This document shows, piece after piece, positions 18,952 to 27,074 of a DNA stretch of 64,000 nt (the first letter of the stretch is position 1; each line of letters opens with the position of its first letter). The notes under the pieces are model-generated. The model ran no database searches, was not told the DNA's origin, and worked only from the letters and a program-made list of their open reading frames with translations. Source of the stretch: Actinomadura terrae (GTDB lineage: Bacteria; Actinomycetota; Actinomycetes; Streptosporangiales; Streptosporangiaceae); assembly GCF_022751215.1 (NCBI RefSeq), contig NZ_JAICDG010000002.1, positions 62,001 to 126,000 on the forward strand. The letters run 5' to 3'. The position numbers and the translations under genes are program-made.

Positions 18952-18987
18952 CGCCCGCCAGTATCCCAGCCGGATCGTTCGAAAGGG

Positions 18988-20148
18988 TCAGTGGCCCCGG
19001 AAGGTGCGGCGGAGCGTCAGCCGGACCTCGCGGCTCGTCTCGCGCATCGTCGCGCGCACGGCTCGGACGGGGTCGCCGACGGTGACGCGCCAGCTTGTGC
19101 GGACGCCGTTTCCGATGGGGCGGAGCACGTTCGTCCTGACCCAGCGGAGGGGGGTGGTGACGAACGTCCGCCAGAGCCAACGCAGGAAACGGGCCGCGAG
19201 GCGCCACGTCCCTGCGACGCCGTGCCCGATGGGGGCGAGGACATACCGGTACACGGCCCGCGCGGGCAGGACGATCAGGTAGCGCGCAGGCAGCACGAAC
19301 AGGACGAGCCCCAGCCACGCCAGGCCGCGTCCCAGCCACCGCCATGCCCATCCCACAGCGGACGCGAACGCCTTCCAACCGGCGGCGAGTACACCCCAGA
19401 CCGAGACGAAGAAGACGCCGATTCCGCGCGCAACCCAGGCGATGCCCCTGCCGATGCCCCGCGCGACCCACGCGATGCCACGTCCCACGGTTAGTAGGAG
19501 CCAGGCCAGGCCGAGGAGGGGCGGACGCAGGACGTACTGCCACAGCAGCACGGCGGGCAGCACCACCAGGACGCCGATCAGCCACCCGAAGACCGTCGCG
19601 ATGCCCGATCCGAGCCAGGCCAGCCACCGTCCGACCAGCCGGAGCGGGCGCAGCAGGACGAAGTCGAGCACCAGCGCCAGCCCGCGTCCGATCATGGCGA
19701 GGAACCGGCCCACCGGGGCGAGCAGCCAGCGGTAGAGCAGGCGGGCCAGGTGGACCGTTCCGCGTCCGAGGAGGCGGAACGCGCCGATCACGACCACGAC
19801 CACCAGCCACCGCAGCGGACGGGTGATCAGGACGTCGAACAGCCACGCCACACCCTCCCCGATCGCCCGGAAGACGGCCGCGACGCCGCGTCCGGTGAGG
19901 CGGAGCAGGTCGTAGCAGAGCCGGAGCGGCAGCACGAACACCAGCGCGACCACCCGCGCGGGCACGACGAGCCACGCCGGACCCGTCATTCCGGGCCCAG
20001 GCCCGGCGCCCACCCCTCGCGAAGGCGCGGCGGCGTGCCTGCCTGCGGAGGGCGCGGCGTGCGTGGCTGCGGGGGGTGCGTGCTTGTTGAGGTTGATGCG
20101 GTCCCGGTCGTGTCCGCCGTGGCCGTCTGTTGAAGGGCCGGTGGTCAC
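18988..20148 (-). CDS. Repetitive hydrophobic/Arg-rich membrane protein, unknown function
   Basis: I do not recognise this 386-residue protein. After a Pro/Ala/His-rich N-terminus of about 50 residues come seven or more hydrophobic stretches (for example ALVFVLPLRL, WLVVVVVIGAFRLL, WLIGVLVVLPAVLLWQYVL). Short cationic linkers of the form (L/V)RPLRW or LGRGLAWL separate them. The pattern GRGIAWVARGI occurs twice in direct succession. The C-terminus is strongly basic (RETSREVRLTLRRTFRGH). GTG 20148 is chosen because GAGGTG lies upstream and codon character changes above it; ATG 19989 is an alternative. It lies 36 bp beyond the pyrD start on the same strand, so it is upstream of pyrD and may be cotranscribed with it. 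Confidence 0.6.
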   Translation of the reverse strand: MTTGPSTDGHGGHDRDRINLNKHAPPAATHAAPSAGRHAAAPSRGVGAGPGPGMTGPAWLVVPARVVALVFVLPLRLCYDLLRLTGRGVAAVFRAIGEGVAWLFDVLITRPLRWLVVVVVIGAFRLLGRGTVHLARLLYRWLLAPVGRFLAMIGRGLALVLDFVLLRPLRLVGRWLAWLGSGIATVFGWLIGVLVVLPAVLLWQYVLRPPLLGLAWLLLTVGRGIAWVARGIGRGIAWVARGIGVFFVSVWGVLAAGWKAFASAVGWAWRWLGRGLAWLGLVLFVLPARYLIVLPARAVYRYVLAPIGHGVAGTWRLAARFLRWLWRTFVTTPLRWVRTNVLRPIGNGVRTSWRVTVGDPVRAVRATMRETSREVRLTLRRTFRGH

Positions 20149-20368
20149 CACATCGCACCTCGGGGTCGGGGGGCAGGTTCGTCCGGAATAAGACCTGTTC
20201 GGGAGGCGGACGGTTCCCCTCCCGGCTGTCCCGCTCCAACCCGGTTGAACCTGACGGCGTCCGCCCACCGTACTGCCGGTCGATCAAGGAGAGTGGTGCG
20301 GCCGCTCCGCCTCGATCGCCGTACCGGACCCGGGCGGCCCGGGCCCGGATCGACTTGGAGGACACGAC

Positions 20369-21349
20369 ATGGAGTTTCCACGTTGGGCGATCCCCGTGGC
20401 GGCCGCCCTGACCGCGACCGGGCTGGTGCTCACCGCGTGCGGGCAGGAGAAGGCCGGGACGCAGCAGAACGCGGCGGCGGGCACGAAGCAGAGCCCCGCC
20501 GCCGCGGCGTCCTCGAAACCCGAGCCCGAGCCCGAACCGACGACGCTGGAGGTCGCGAGCGTCACCAAGCTCGGCAAGGTCGTCACGGACGGCCGGGGCA
20601 TGACGCTGTACCGGTTCGACAACGACACCGCGCGTCCGCCCGCGTCCACCTGCGAGGACGCGTGCGCCAAGGCGTGGCCGCCGGTGTGGGCGGGCAAGGG
20701 CGACACCGAGGTGAAGGGCGTCCGGCAGGCGCTGGTCGGCAAGGTCAAGCGGCCGGACGGCAAGTGGCAGGTGACGCTCGGCGGCTGGCCGCTGTACCGG
20801 TTCGCCAAGGACGAGAGCCCCGGGGACGTCAAGGGCCAGGGCGTGGGCGGCACCTGGTACGCGGCGGCGCCCACCGGCAAGAAGGCCCTGACGACCACGG
20901 CGGCGCCCACCAAGGAGACGCCGACCGCGAAGGCGCCCGCGGACGATCGCTGGAAGGGCTGGACGGTCGTCAAGGCCAAACGCGATCCGAAGCTCGGCCT
21001 GATCATCACCGATGGGCGGGGCCGCACGCTCTACCGCTATGACAAGGACACCAGCAGGCCACCGAACTCCGTCTGCTTCGGCGCCTGCAAGAAGGCGTGG
21101 CCGCCCGCAGTGTTCAACGGCTGGAAGCATCTCAAGCTGGAGGGCGTCAGCAAGAAGGACGTCAACTTCATCGAACGCAAGGACGATGGGAAGTGCCAGC
21201 TCACGATCAACGGCTGGCCCATGTACTTCTACGAGAAGGACGCGCGTCCCGGCGACACCAAGGGACAGGGCGTCGGCGGAGTCTGGTGGGCCACCACGCC
21301 CGAGGGCAAGAAGGCCATGTCCGCCACCGGCAACGGTAACGGTTACTGA
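20369..21349 (+). CDS. Lipoprotein with two tandem COG4315 repeats (SCO0930-like)
   Basis: A secretion signal ends in the lipobox LTAC, followed by an Ala/Pro/Glu linker. Two copies of the 'secreted repeat' domain follow. Copy 1 has LGKVVTDGRGMTLYRFDNDT, CEDACAKAWPP and GGWPLYRFAKDESPGDVKGQ. Copy 2 has LGLIITDGRGRTLYRYDKDT, CFGACKKAWPP and NGWPMYFYEKDARPGDTKGQ. Each copy carries a conserved CxxxCxxxWPP that could form a disulfide or bind a metal. Relatives are surface lipoproteins of unknown role in actinobacteria. ATG 20369 is preceded by GGAGG at good spacing. A textbook terminator follows. Confidence 0.88.
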   Translation: MEFPRWAIPVAAALTATGLVLTACGQEKAGTQQNAAAGTKQSPAAAASSKPEPEPEPTTLEVASVTKLGKVVTDGRGMTLYRFDNDTARPPASTCEDACAKAWPPVWAGKGDTEVKGVRQALVGKVKRPDGKWQVTLGGWPLYRFAKDESPGDVKGQGVGGTWYAAAPTGKKALTTTAAPTKETPTAKAPADDRWKGWTVVKAKRDPKLGLIITDGRGRTLYRYDKDTSRPPNSVCFGACKKAWPPAVFNGWKHLKLEGVSKKDVNFIERKDDGKCQLTINGWPMYFYEKDARPGDTKGQGVGGVWWATTPEGKKAMSATGNGNGY

Positions 21350-21430
21350 ATTCGGCCGACCGCGCCCTGATCGGCCGTCGCAGAGAGCGGCCGTCACAGA
21401 TCGCCGCCGCGGAGAGCGGCCGTCACAGGC

Positions 21431-21487
21431 GAAGGCGCGGGAGGTTCGTGGGTCGGTCGGGGCCCGCGAGCCTCCCGCGCCTTCTTT
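21431..21487 (+). terminator. Rho-independent terminator
   Basis: A 14-bp perfect stem (GAAGGCGCGGGAGG with CCTCCCGCGCCTTC) with an internally paired loop is followed by TTT. It lies 80 bp downstream of the two-repeat lipoprotein gene. Confidence 0.85.
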
Positions 21488-21796
21488 GCACTGCTTACGC
21501 TATCGACGTTCCCGCGAGTCCCCTTTATCGAAACAAGTCCGTATCCGCACCACCGGTATCCCGGGGGCGGGCATGGACATTGTTAGCCGTGGGCAGCTTT
21601 CTGATCACGATCACTTTCCGGATCTCGACAGTCACCCGCTCCGGTGATCGAATGAATTCGGTCCCGCCATGGATGCGGCCCGGCGAAGTGCCCGCGCTTG
21701 GTGGGTGGCTTCTGGAGGCCCGATGGTTGAGCGAATCGGACGAGCCGGACGCATCGTGCGCGCGGAAGGGAACGCGCGGAGGAGGAGCGTCCCGCC

Positions 21797-21886
21797 CGAC
21801 CGGCATGTTCCGCCCGAGCGGCGCATTTCGTCCGACCGGCGTGTTCCGCCTGCCCGGCATGTTCCGTCCGGCCGGCGCATTTCGTC
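21797..21886 (+). repeat. Five-unit 18-bp minisatellite
   Basis: Five consecutive 18-bp units alternate between CGACCGGCATGTTCCGCC-like and CGAGCGGCGCATTTCGTC-like forms. In one frame they encode six-residue repeats such as PTGVFR/PSGAFR. The array ends 19 bp before ATG 21906 of the solute-binding protein gene. It occupies the position where its promoter, leader or an N-terminal extension would lie. Confidence 0.75.
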
Positions 21887-21905
21887 GGACCCGCGCCGGC
21901 GCGGA

Positions 21906-23192
21906 ATGCCTGTGTTCCGTGCCGCCGTGGCCCTGACCCTGCTCACCGGCGGCCTCGCGGCCTGCTCCTCAGGCGGCGGGGGAACACCGACGCTGAACTG
22001 GTACATCAACCCCGACGACGGCGGCCAGGCCAAGCTCGCCGCGGCCTGTACCAAGGCGTCCGGCGGCAAGTACAAGATCAAGACATCGGTGCTGCCGAAC
22101 GACGCGACGCAGCAGCGCGAGCAGCTCGTCCGGCGGCTCGCCGCGAAGGACTCCGGGCTCGACATCATGAGCCTCGACCCGGTGTTCGTCGCGGAGGTCG
22201 CCAACGCCGGGTTCCTGCGCCCGTTCACCGCCGCGGAGTCGAAGCAGTTCACCGACGGCGTGTTCCCGGCCGCCGTCCAGAGCTCGACGTGGGAGGGCAA
22301 GCTGTACGCGGCGCCCTTCTGGGCCAACACCCAGTTGCTCTGGTACCGCAAGTCGGCCGCACAGAAGGCGGGGGTCGACCCGTCCGCGCCCGACTTCACC
22401 TGGGACAAGATGATCGACGCCGCCGTCCGGACGAACACGACCGTCGCCGCGCAGGGCAACCGGTACGAGGGCTACATGGTGTGGATCAACGCCCTCATCG
22501 CGTCCGCGGGCGGGCGGATCATCAGCGACGCCGAGAAGGGCGCCGACGCCACCATCGAGATCGACTCCCCGGCCGGACGCCAGGCCGCGACGATCATCCG
22601 AAAGCTCGCCCGGTCCCGGGCGGCGAGCCCGACGCTGTCCACCGACATCGAGGAGCAGGCGAGGTCGGTGCTCAACGGGTCGCGTGGCGCGTTCATGGTC
22701 AACTGGGGCTACATCTGGCGCGCTGAGAACGGCGACGCCAAGTCCGGGGTGATCAACAAGAACATCCCGGCGGACCTCGGCTGGGCCCGCTACCCGAAGG
22801 TGAACGCGAACCAGGACAGCAAGCCCCCCTTCGGCGGCATCGAGATCGGCATCGGCGGTTACGGCAAGTACAAGGACACGCTCGCGGTGGACGCGGTCAG
22901 GTGCATCACCACCCCCGAGCACATGAAGCAGTACATGATCGACACGGGCAACCCGGCGGCCCGCGCGGTGGTCTACGACGACCCGCAGATCAAGAAGGAG
23001 TTCCCGATGGCCGGGCTCATCCGGGACTCGATCAACGCCGCGTCGCCGCGTCCGATCACGCCGTACTACGGCGATGTGTCCGGCGCGGTGCAGAGCCGCT
23101 GGCACCCGCCCGCCTCCGTCGACCCGAACTCGACGCCGCGCAGGTCCGAGACGTTCATCCGCCAGGTCCTGCGCGACCAGGCGCTGCTCTGA
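21906..23192 (+). CDS. Extracellular solute-binding lipoprotein of a carbohydrate ABC importer
   Basis: This is the substrate receptor of the importer encoded by the next three genes. The signal peptide ends in the lipobox LAAC (Cys20). The mature part shows the family 1 extracellular binding fold: TLNWYINPDDGGQAKLAAAC, GLDIMSLDPVFVAEVANAGFL, APFWANTQLLWYRKSAA and GAFMVNWGYIW, about 428 residues. ATG 21906 gives a normal signal length but has no good Shine-Dalgarno. The frame stays open through the upstream 18-bp repeats to 21669, so a longer N-terminus is possible. Trehalose or maltose-type oligosaccharides are plausible ligands, by family resemblance only. Confidence 0.92.
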   Translation: MPVFRAAVALTLLTGGLAACSSGGGGTPTLNWYINPDDGGQAKLAAACTKASGGKYKIKTSVLPNDATQQREQLVRRLAAKDSGLDIMSLDPVFVAEVANAGFLRPFTAAESKQFTDGVFPAAVQSSTWEGKLYAAPFWANTQLLWYRKSAAQKAGVDPSAPDFTWDKMIDAAVRTNTTVAAQGNRYEGYMVWINALIASAGGRIISDAEKGADATIEIDSPAGRQAATIIRKLARSRAASPTLSTDIEEQARSVLNGSRGAFMVNWGYIWRAENGDAKSGVINKNIPADLGWARYPKVNANQDSKPPFGGIEIGIGGYGKYKDTLAVDAVRCITTPEHMKQYMIDTGNPAARAVVYDDPQIKKEFPMAGLIRDSINAASPRPITPYYGDVSGAVQSRWHPPASVDPNSTPRRSETFIRQVLRDQALL

Positions 23193-23200
23193 AGGGACGG

Positions 23201-24142
23201 ATGATGGCCGCAGTACAGAGCGCGCCCGCCGCGACGCAACGCAGGGCGGGACGCGCGGAGCTGTCGGACCGGAGCCGCAGCGAGCGCCGCCTCGGGCTGC
23301 TGCTGTCGGCGCCCGCCGTGATCGTCATGCTGCTGGTGACCGCGTACCCGCTGCTCAACGCGCTGTACCTGTCGCTGTTCCGGTACCGGCTCACCGCGCC
23401 CGAGGACAAGAAGTTCGTCGGCCTGTCCAACTACTGGACGGCGCTGTCCGACTCGCTGTTCTGGCAGAACGTGTTCACCACGTTCATCGTCACGTTCGCC
23501 ACCGTGGCGGTGGAGCTGGTGATCGGGTTCGGGCTGGCGATGGTGATGCACCGGGCGATGTTCGCGCGGCGGACCGTCCGGACGGCGATCCTGCTCCCGT
23601 ACGGCATCGTCACCGTGATCTCGGCGTTCGCCTGGCGGTACGCGTTCGACCTCCAGTCGGGGTTCGTGAACTCCTGGTTCGGGCTCGGCGACTACGCCTG
23701 GTTCTCCGGCCGCTGGTCGTCGCTGTTCGTGATCATCCTGTCGGAGATCTGGAAGACGACGCCGTTCGTGTCGCTGCTGCTGCTCGCCGGGCTGGCGCAG
23801 GTGCCGAACGACCTCGGCGAGGCCGCGACCGTGGACGGCGCGACCGCCTGGCAGCGGCTGCGCCGGGTGACGATCCCCAACATGAAGGCCGCGATCCTCG
23901 TCGCGGTGCTGTTCCGCACGCTGGACGCGTGGCGGATCTTCGACAACGTCTACATCATGACCTCCGGCCAGCAGAAGACGCAGACGCTGTCGTTCCTCAC
24001 CTACCAGCAGACGATCACCCGGACCGCCATCGGTCTCGGCGACGCGGTCGGCGTGCTGCTGTTCCTGTCGGTCGTCCTGATCGCGGTCGTGTTCATCCGC
24101 GGGTTCCGCGTGGACCTGTCCCAAGTGCGAGGTGACCGGTGA
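23201..24142 (+). CDS. Sugar ABC transporter permease (MalF type)
   Basis: One of the two membrane subunits. After a cytoplasmic N-terminus of about 35 residues, six membrane segments are visible (for example LGLLLSAPAVIVMLLVTAYPLL). The coupling-helix EAA motif is EAATVDGATAWQRLRRVTIP. Length is 313 residues from ATG 23201 (ATG 23204 is equally possible), with AAGGGACGG upstream. The gene starts 8 bp after the binding-protein stop codon and overlaps the next permease start, so the genes form one operon. Confidence 0.93.
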   Translation: MMAAVQSAPAATQRRAGRAELSDRSRSERRLGLLLSAPAVIVMLLVTAYPLLNALYLSLFRYRLTAPEDKKFVGLSNYWTALSDSLFWQNVFTTFIVTFATVAVELVIGFGLAMVMHRAMFARRTVRTAILLPYGIVTVISAFAWRYAFDLQSGFVNSWFGLGDYAWFSGRWSSLFVIILSEIWKTTPFVSLLLLAGLAQVPNDLGEAATVDGATAWQRLRRVTIPNMKAAILVAVLFRTLDAWRIFDNVYIMTSGQQKTQTLSFLTYQQTITRTAIGLGDAVGVLLFLSVVLIAVVFIRGFRVDLSQVRGDR

Positions 24143-24972
24143 TGGAGAGCACCCGTTCCAAATGGCTGTGGATCGTCGCGTCCCTGCTCATCCTCGTCTG
24201 GACGGTCTTCCCGATCCTGTGGATCGTGATGCTGTCGTTCAAGCAGCCCGGGGAGATCGGCAACCAGAAGGGCTTCCTGCCCCACCACTGGACGTGGGAC
24301 AACTACCGCACGGTGTTCAAGACCGACCTGTTCACCTCCGCGCTGATCAACTCGATCGGGATCTCGGTGATCGCGACGTTCGTCGGCGTGGTGTTCGCGA
24401 CGCTGGTCGCCTACGCGATCGCCCGGCTGGAGTTCCCCGGCAAGAAGCTGATCCTGTCGTTCGCGCTGGCGATCGCGATGTTCCCGGTCGTCTCGCTCGT
24501 CGGCCCGCTGTTCAACCTCTGGCGTGACATCGGCCTGTACGACACCTGGCTCGGCCTGATCATCCCCTACATCTCGTTCGCGCTGCCGCTCGCGATCTGG
24601 ACGCTGTCGGCGTTCTTCCGCGAGATCCCGTGGGAGATGGAACAGGCCGCGCAGGTGGACGGCGCCACCGCCTGGCAGGCGTTCCGGAAGGTGATCGTCC
24701 CGCTGGCCGCGCCCGGCGTGTTCACCGCCGCGATCCTCACCTTCTTCTTCTGCTGGAACGACTTCGTGTTCGGGATCTCGCTGACCTCCTCCGACAACGC
24801 CCGGCCCGTCCCGGCCGCGCTGGCGTTCTTCACCGGCGCGTCGCAGTTCGAGCAGCCCACCACCGCAGTCTGCGCGGCGGCGGTCGTCGTGACCGTCCCC
24901 GTCGTCGTCATCGTCCTGGCGTTCCAGCGCCGCATCGTGGCCGGGCTGACGTCCGGCGCCGTCAAGGGCTGA
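24142..24972 (+). CDS. Sugar ABC transporter permease (MalG type)
   Basis: The second membrane subunit, 276 residues. Membrane segments begin with WLWIVASLLILVWTVFPILW. The EAA-loop motif EQAAQVDGATAWQAFRKVIVP is in the usual place, about 100 residues before the C-terminus. ATG 24142 overlaps the stop codon of the preceding gene (TGATG), indicating translational coupling; GTG 24139 directly before it is an alternative. The C-terminus (FQRRIVAGLTSGAVKG) matches the family ending. Confidence 0.93.
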   Translation: MESTRSKWLWIVASLLILVWTVFPILWIVMLSFKQPGEIGNQKGFLPHHWTWDNYRTVFKTDLFTSALINSIGISVIATFVGVVFATLVAYAIARLEFPGKKLILSFALAIAMFPVVSLVGPLFNLWRDIGLYDTWLGLIIPYISFALPLAIWTLSAFFREIPWEMEQAAQVDGATAWQAFRKVIVPLAAPGVFTAAILTFFFCWNDFVFGISLTSSDNARPVPAALAFFTGASQFEQPTTAVCAAAVVVTVPVVVIVLAFQRRIVAGLTSGAVKG

Positions 24973-24995
24973 GCCCACCGGGATTAGGGAGAACC

Positions 24996-26330
24996 ATGGC
25001 CGCCATCACCCTGAAGAAGATCGTCAAACGGTACGGCGACGGTTTCCCGGCCGTGAACGAGGTGTCCCTGGACGTACGGGACGGCGAGTTCATGATCCTG
25101 GTCGGGCCGTCCGGCTGCGGGAAGTCGACGCTGCTGCGGATGATCGTCGGGCTGGAGGACATCACGTCCGGCGAGATGGTCATCGGCGACCGCGTCGTCA
25201 ACCGGGTCGCGCCGCGCGAGCGGAACCTGTCGATGGTGTTCCAGAACTACGCGCTCTATCCGCACCTCACCGTGTTCGAGAACATCGCGTTCCCGCTGCG
25301 GCTGGCGAAGACGCCGGGCGAGGAGGTGAAGCGCCGCGTCACCGAGACGGCGGAGCTGCTGGAGCTGACCGAGCACCTGGAGCGCAAGCCCGCGAACCTG
25401 TCGGGCGGGCAGCGGCAGCGCGTCGCGATGGGCCGCGCGATCGTCCGGCAGGCCGACGCGTTCCTGTTCGACGAGCCGCTCTCGAACCTGGACGCCAAGC
25501 TGCGCGGCCAGATGCGCACCGAGATCTCCCGGCTCCAGCGGCGGCTCGGCGTCACGACCGTCTACGTCACGCACGACCAGACGGAGGCGATGACGCTCGG
25601 CGACCGCGTCGCGGTGCTGCGCAAGGGCGTCCTGCAACAGGTCGGGAGCCCCCGCGAGCTGTACGAGCAGCCGGTCAACCTCTTCGTCGCCGGGTTCATC
25701 GGCTCGCCGTCGATGAACTTCCTGCCCGCCTCCATCGACGGGGCGACGCTGGAGACCCCGCTCGGCCGCTTCGAGGTGCGCGACGAGCGCAAGGCCGCCG
25801 CGCTGGAGGGCCGCGAGGTGGTGCTCGTCGGCATCCGTCCCGAGCATTTCGAGGACGCCTCGCTCGTCAGCGAGGAGAAGAAGGCGCAGGGCAGCATCGT
25901 CGCGGCCCATGTCGACGTGACGGAATGGCTGGGCAACGAGCTGTACGCCTACGTCCCCTACGAGGCCCCGGCCGACCTCGCCGCGCAGCTGCGCGAGCTG
26001 TCCCGCGAACTCGACAGCGACCAGCTCCGCACGCAGGCCGTCGTCGCGCTGGACGCCTCCAGCCCCATCCGGCCCGGCCGCGACGCCGAGCTGTGGATCG
26101 ACACGTCCCGCATCCACATCTTCGACCCGTCCACGGGCGACAACCTGACCCGCGACGAGGAGCACGTCGCCGAACTCGGACGGCTCGCCGAGGAGCACCG
26201 CGAGGCGCAACGCGACGCCCAACGCCCATCGGAGCCCGCCGCCGCCACGACCGCCACGACCGCCACGACCGCCGCGTCCGAGAGCGCTGCGTCCGAGACC
26301 GCCGAGTCGGAGCGGCCCACCGAGACCTGA
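24996..26330 (+). CDS. ABC transporter ATP-binding protein (UgpC/MsmK type)
   Basis: The energising subunit of the importer. Walker A is GPSGCGKST, the Q-loop is VFQNYALYPHLTV, the signature is LSGGQRQRVAMGRAIV and Walker B is AFLFDEPLSNLD. The H-loop is VTHDQTEAMTL. A C-terminal MOP/TOBE-type regulatory domain follows (GIRPEHFEDASLV, WLGNELYAYV). The tail after about residue 390 is unusual: Glu/Arg-rich, then ATTATTATT and Ser/Glu repeats, roughly 50 residues that homologues lack. ATG 24996 has AGGGAGA upstream. It starts 23 bp after the second permease, so this importer has a dedicated ATPase rather than relying on a shared one. Confidence 0.95.
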   Translation: MAAITLKKIVKRYGDGFPAVNEVSLDVRDGEFMILVGPSGCGKSTLLRMIVGLEDITSGEMVIGDRVVNRVAPRERNLSMVFQNYALYPHLTVFENIAFPLRLAKTPGEEVKRRVTETAELLELTEHLERKPANLSGGQRQRVAMGRAIVRQADAFLFDEPLSNLDAKLRGQMRTEISRLQRRLGVTTVYVTHDQTEAMTLGDRVAVLRKGVLQQVGSPRELYEQPVNLFVAGFIGSPSMNFLPASIDGATLETPLGRFEVRDERKAAALEGREVVLVGIRPEHFEDASLVSEEKKAQGSIVAAHVDVTEWLGNELYAYVPYEAPADLAAQLRELSRELDSDQLRTQAVVALDASSPIRPGRDAELWIDTSRIHIFDPSTGDNLTRDEEHVAELGRLAEEHREAQRDAQRPSEPAAATTATTATTAASESAASETAESERPTET

Positions 26331-26375
26331 CCTGGTGGTTCGCCCGAGTTGATCTTGTCTGGCACGATCGGACGT

Positions 26376-27074
26376 ATGACTTCCGGGGACATGTACGAGC
26401 GCTTCGCCCACGCATATGCCGCCCACGCCGAGGACGGCGCCTACAACGCCTACTACGACCGTCCGTCCGTCCTCGGCCTCGCGGGCGACGTCGCGGGCCT
26501 GACGGTCTTCGACGCGGCGTGCGGCCCCGGCCTCTACGCCCGCGAGCTGCTGGAACGCGGCGCCCGCGTGCTCGGCTGCGACGCGTCCCCGACGTTCGTG
26601 GAGCTGGCCCGCGAGCGCACCGGCGGCAAGGCCGACCTGCGCGTCCACGACCTGACCGAGCCGCTGACCTGGGTCGAGGACGGCACGGCCGACCTGGTCG
26701 TCCTCGCCCTGGCCGTCCACTACTTCGACGACCGCGTCGCCCTCCTGCGCGAACTCCGCCGCGTGCTGACCCCTTCGGGGGCGCTCGTCCTGTCCACCGA
26801 GCACCCGATGGCGGAGTGGTTGCGCCTGGGCGGCTCCTACTTCACCACCGAGCCCGTGGAGGAGTCCCTCAGCTCGGAGCACGACTGGCCCATTCGCGCC
26901 TGGCGCCGCCCCCTAACCGTCACCGTCACCGAGTTCCGCGAGGCGGGTTTCTATATAGACGAACTCCTGGAACCCCGTCCGGCCCCCGAAATGGCCACCC
27001 GCTACCCCGACGACTATGCGCGCCTGGAGCAGTCCCCCGACTTCATCGCCTTCCGCCTACGCCCCCTCCCGTGA
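26376..27074 (+). CDS. Class I SAM-dependent methyltransferase
   Basis: A 232-residue small-molecule-type methyltransferase. Motif I is VFDAACGPGLYARELLERGA, the acidic end of strand 2 is VLGCDASPTFVELARER, and motif IV is ADLVVLALAVHYFDD. LRELRRVLTPSGALVLSTEHP follows. The C-terminal part (WRRPLTVTVTEFREAGFYIDELLEPRP) resembles the Methyltransf_11 group. ATG 26376 is chosen because it begins the conserved sequence; the 45-bp upstream gap has no clear ribosome-binding site. Its 3' end overlaps the convergent SCO6745-type gene by 18 bp. Substrate unknown. Confidence 0.88.
   Translation: MTSGDMYERFAHAYAAHAEDGAYNAYYDRPSVLGLAGDVAGLTVFDAACGPGLYARELLERGARVLGCDASPTFVELARERTGGKADLRVHDLTEPLTWVEDGTADLVVLALAVHYFDDRVALLRELRRVLTPSGALVLSTEHPMAEWLRLGGSYFTTEPVEESLSSEHDWPIRAWRRPLTVTVTEFREAGFYIDELLEPRPAPEMATRYPDDYARLEQSPDFIAFRLRPLP

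Larger units (their letters stand above)
21350..21905. other. Intergenic region with terminator and 18-bp repeats
   Basis: It contains GCGGCCGTCACAG repeats (about 21370-21430), the terminator at 21431-21487 and a 12-bp inverted repeat TGATC-AC-GATCA near 21602. The 18-bp minisatellite at 21797-21886 directly precedes the solute-binding protein gene. The inverted repeat could be an operator for the ABC importer; this is weak inference. Confidence 0.45.

Noticed and set aside
17621..21397. A 1258-codon minus-strand open frame spanning three genes
   Set aside because: It runs in another frame across pyrD, the membrane protein and the lipoprotein gene. Its translation is Arg/Pro-rich with no domain.
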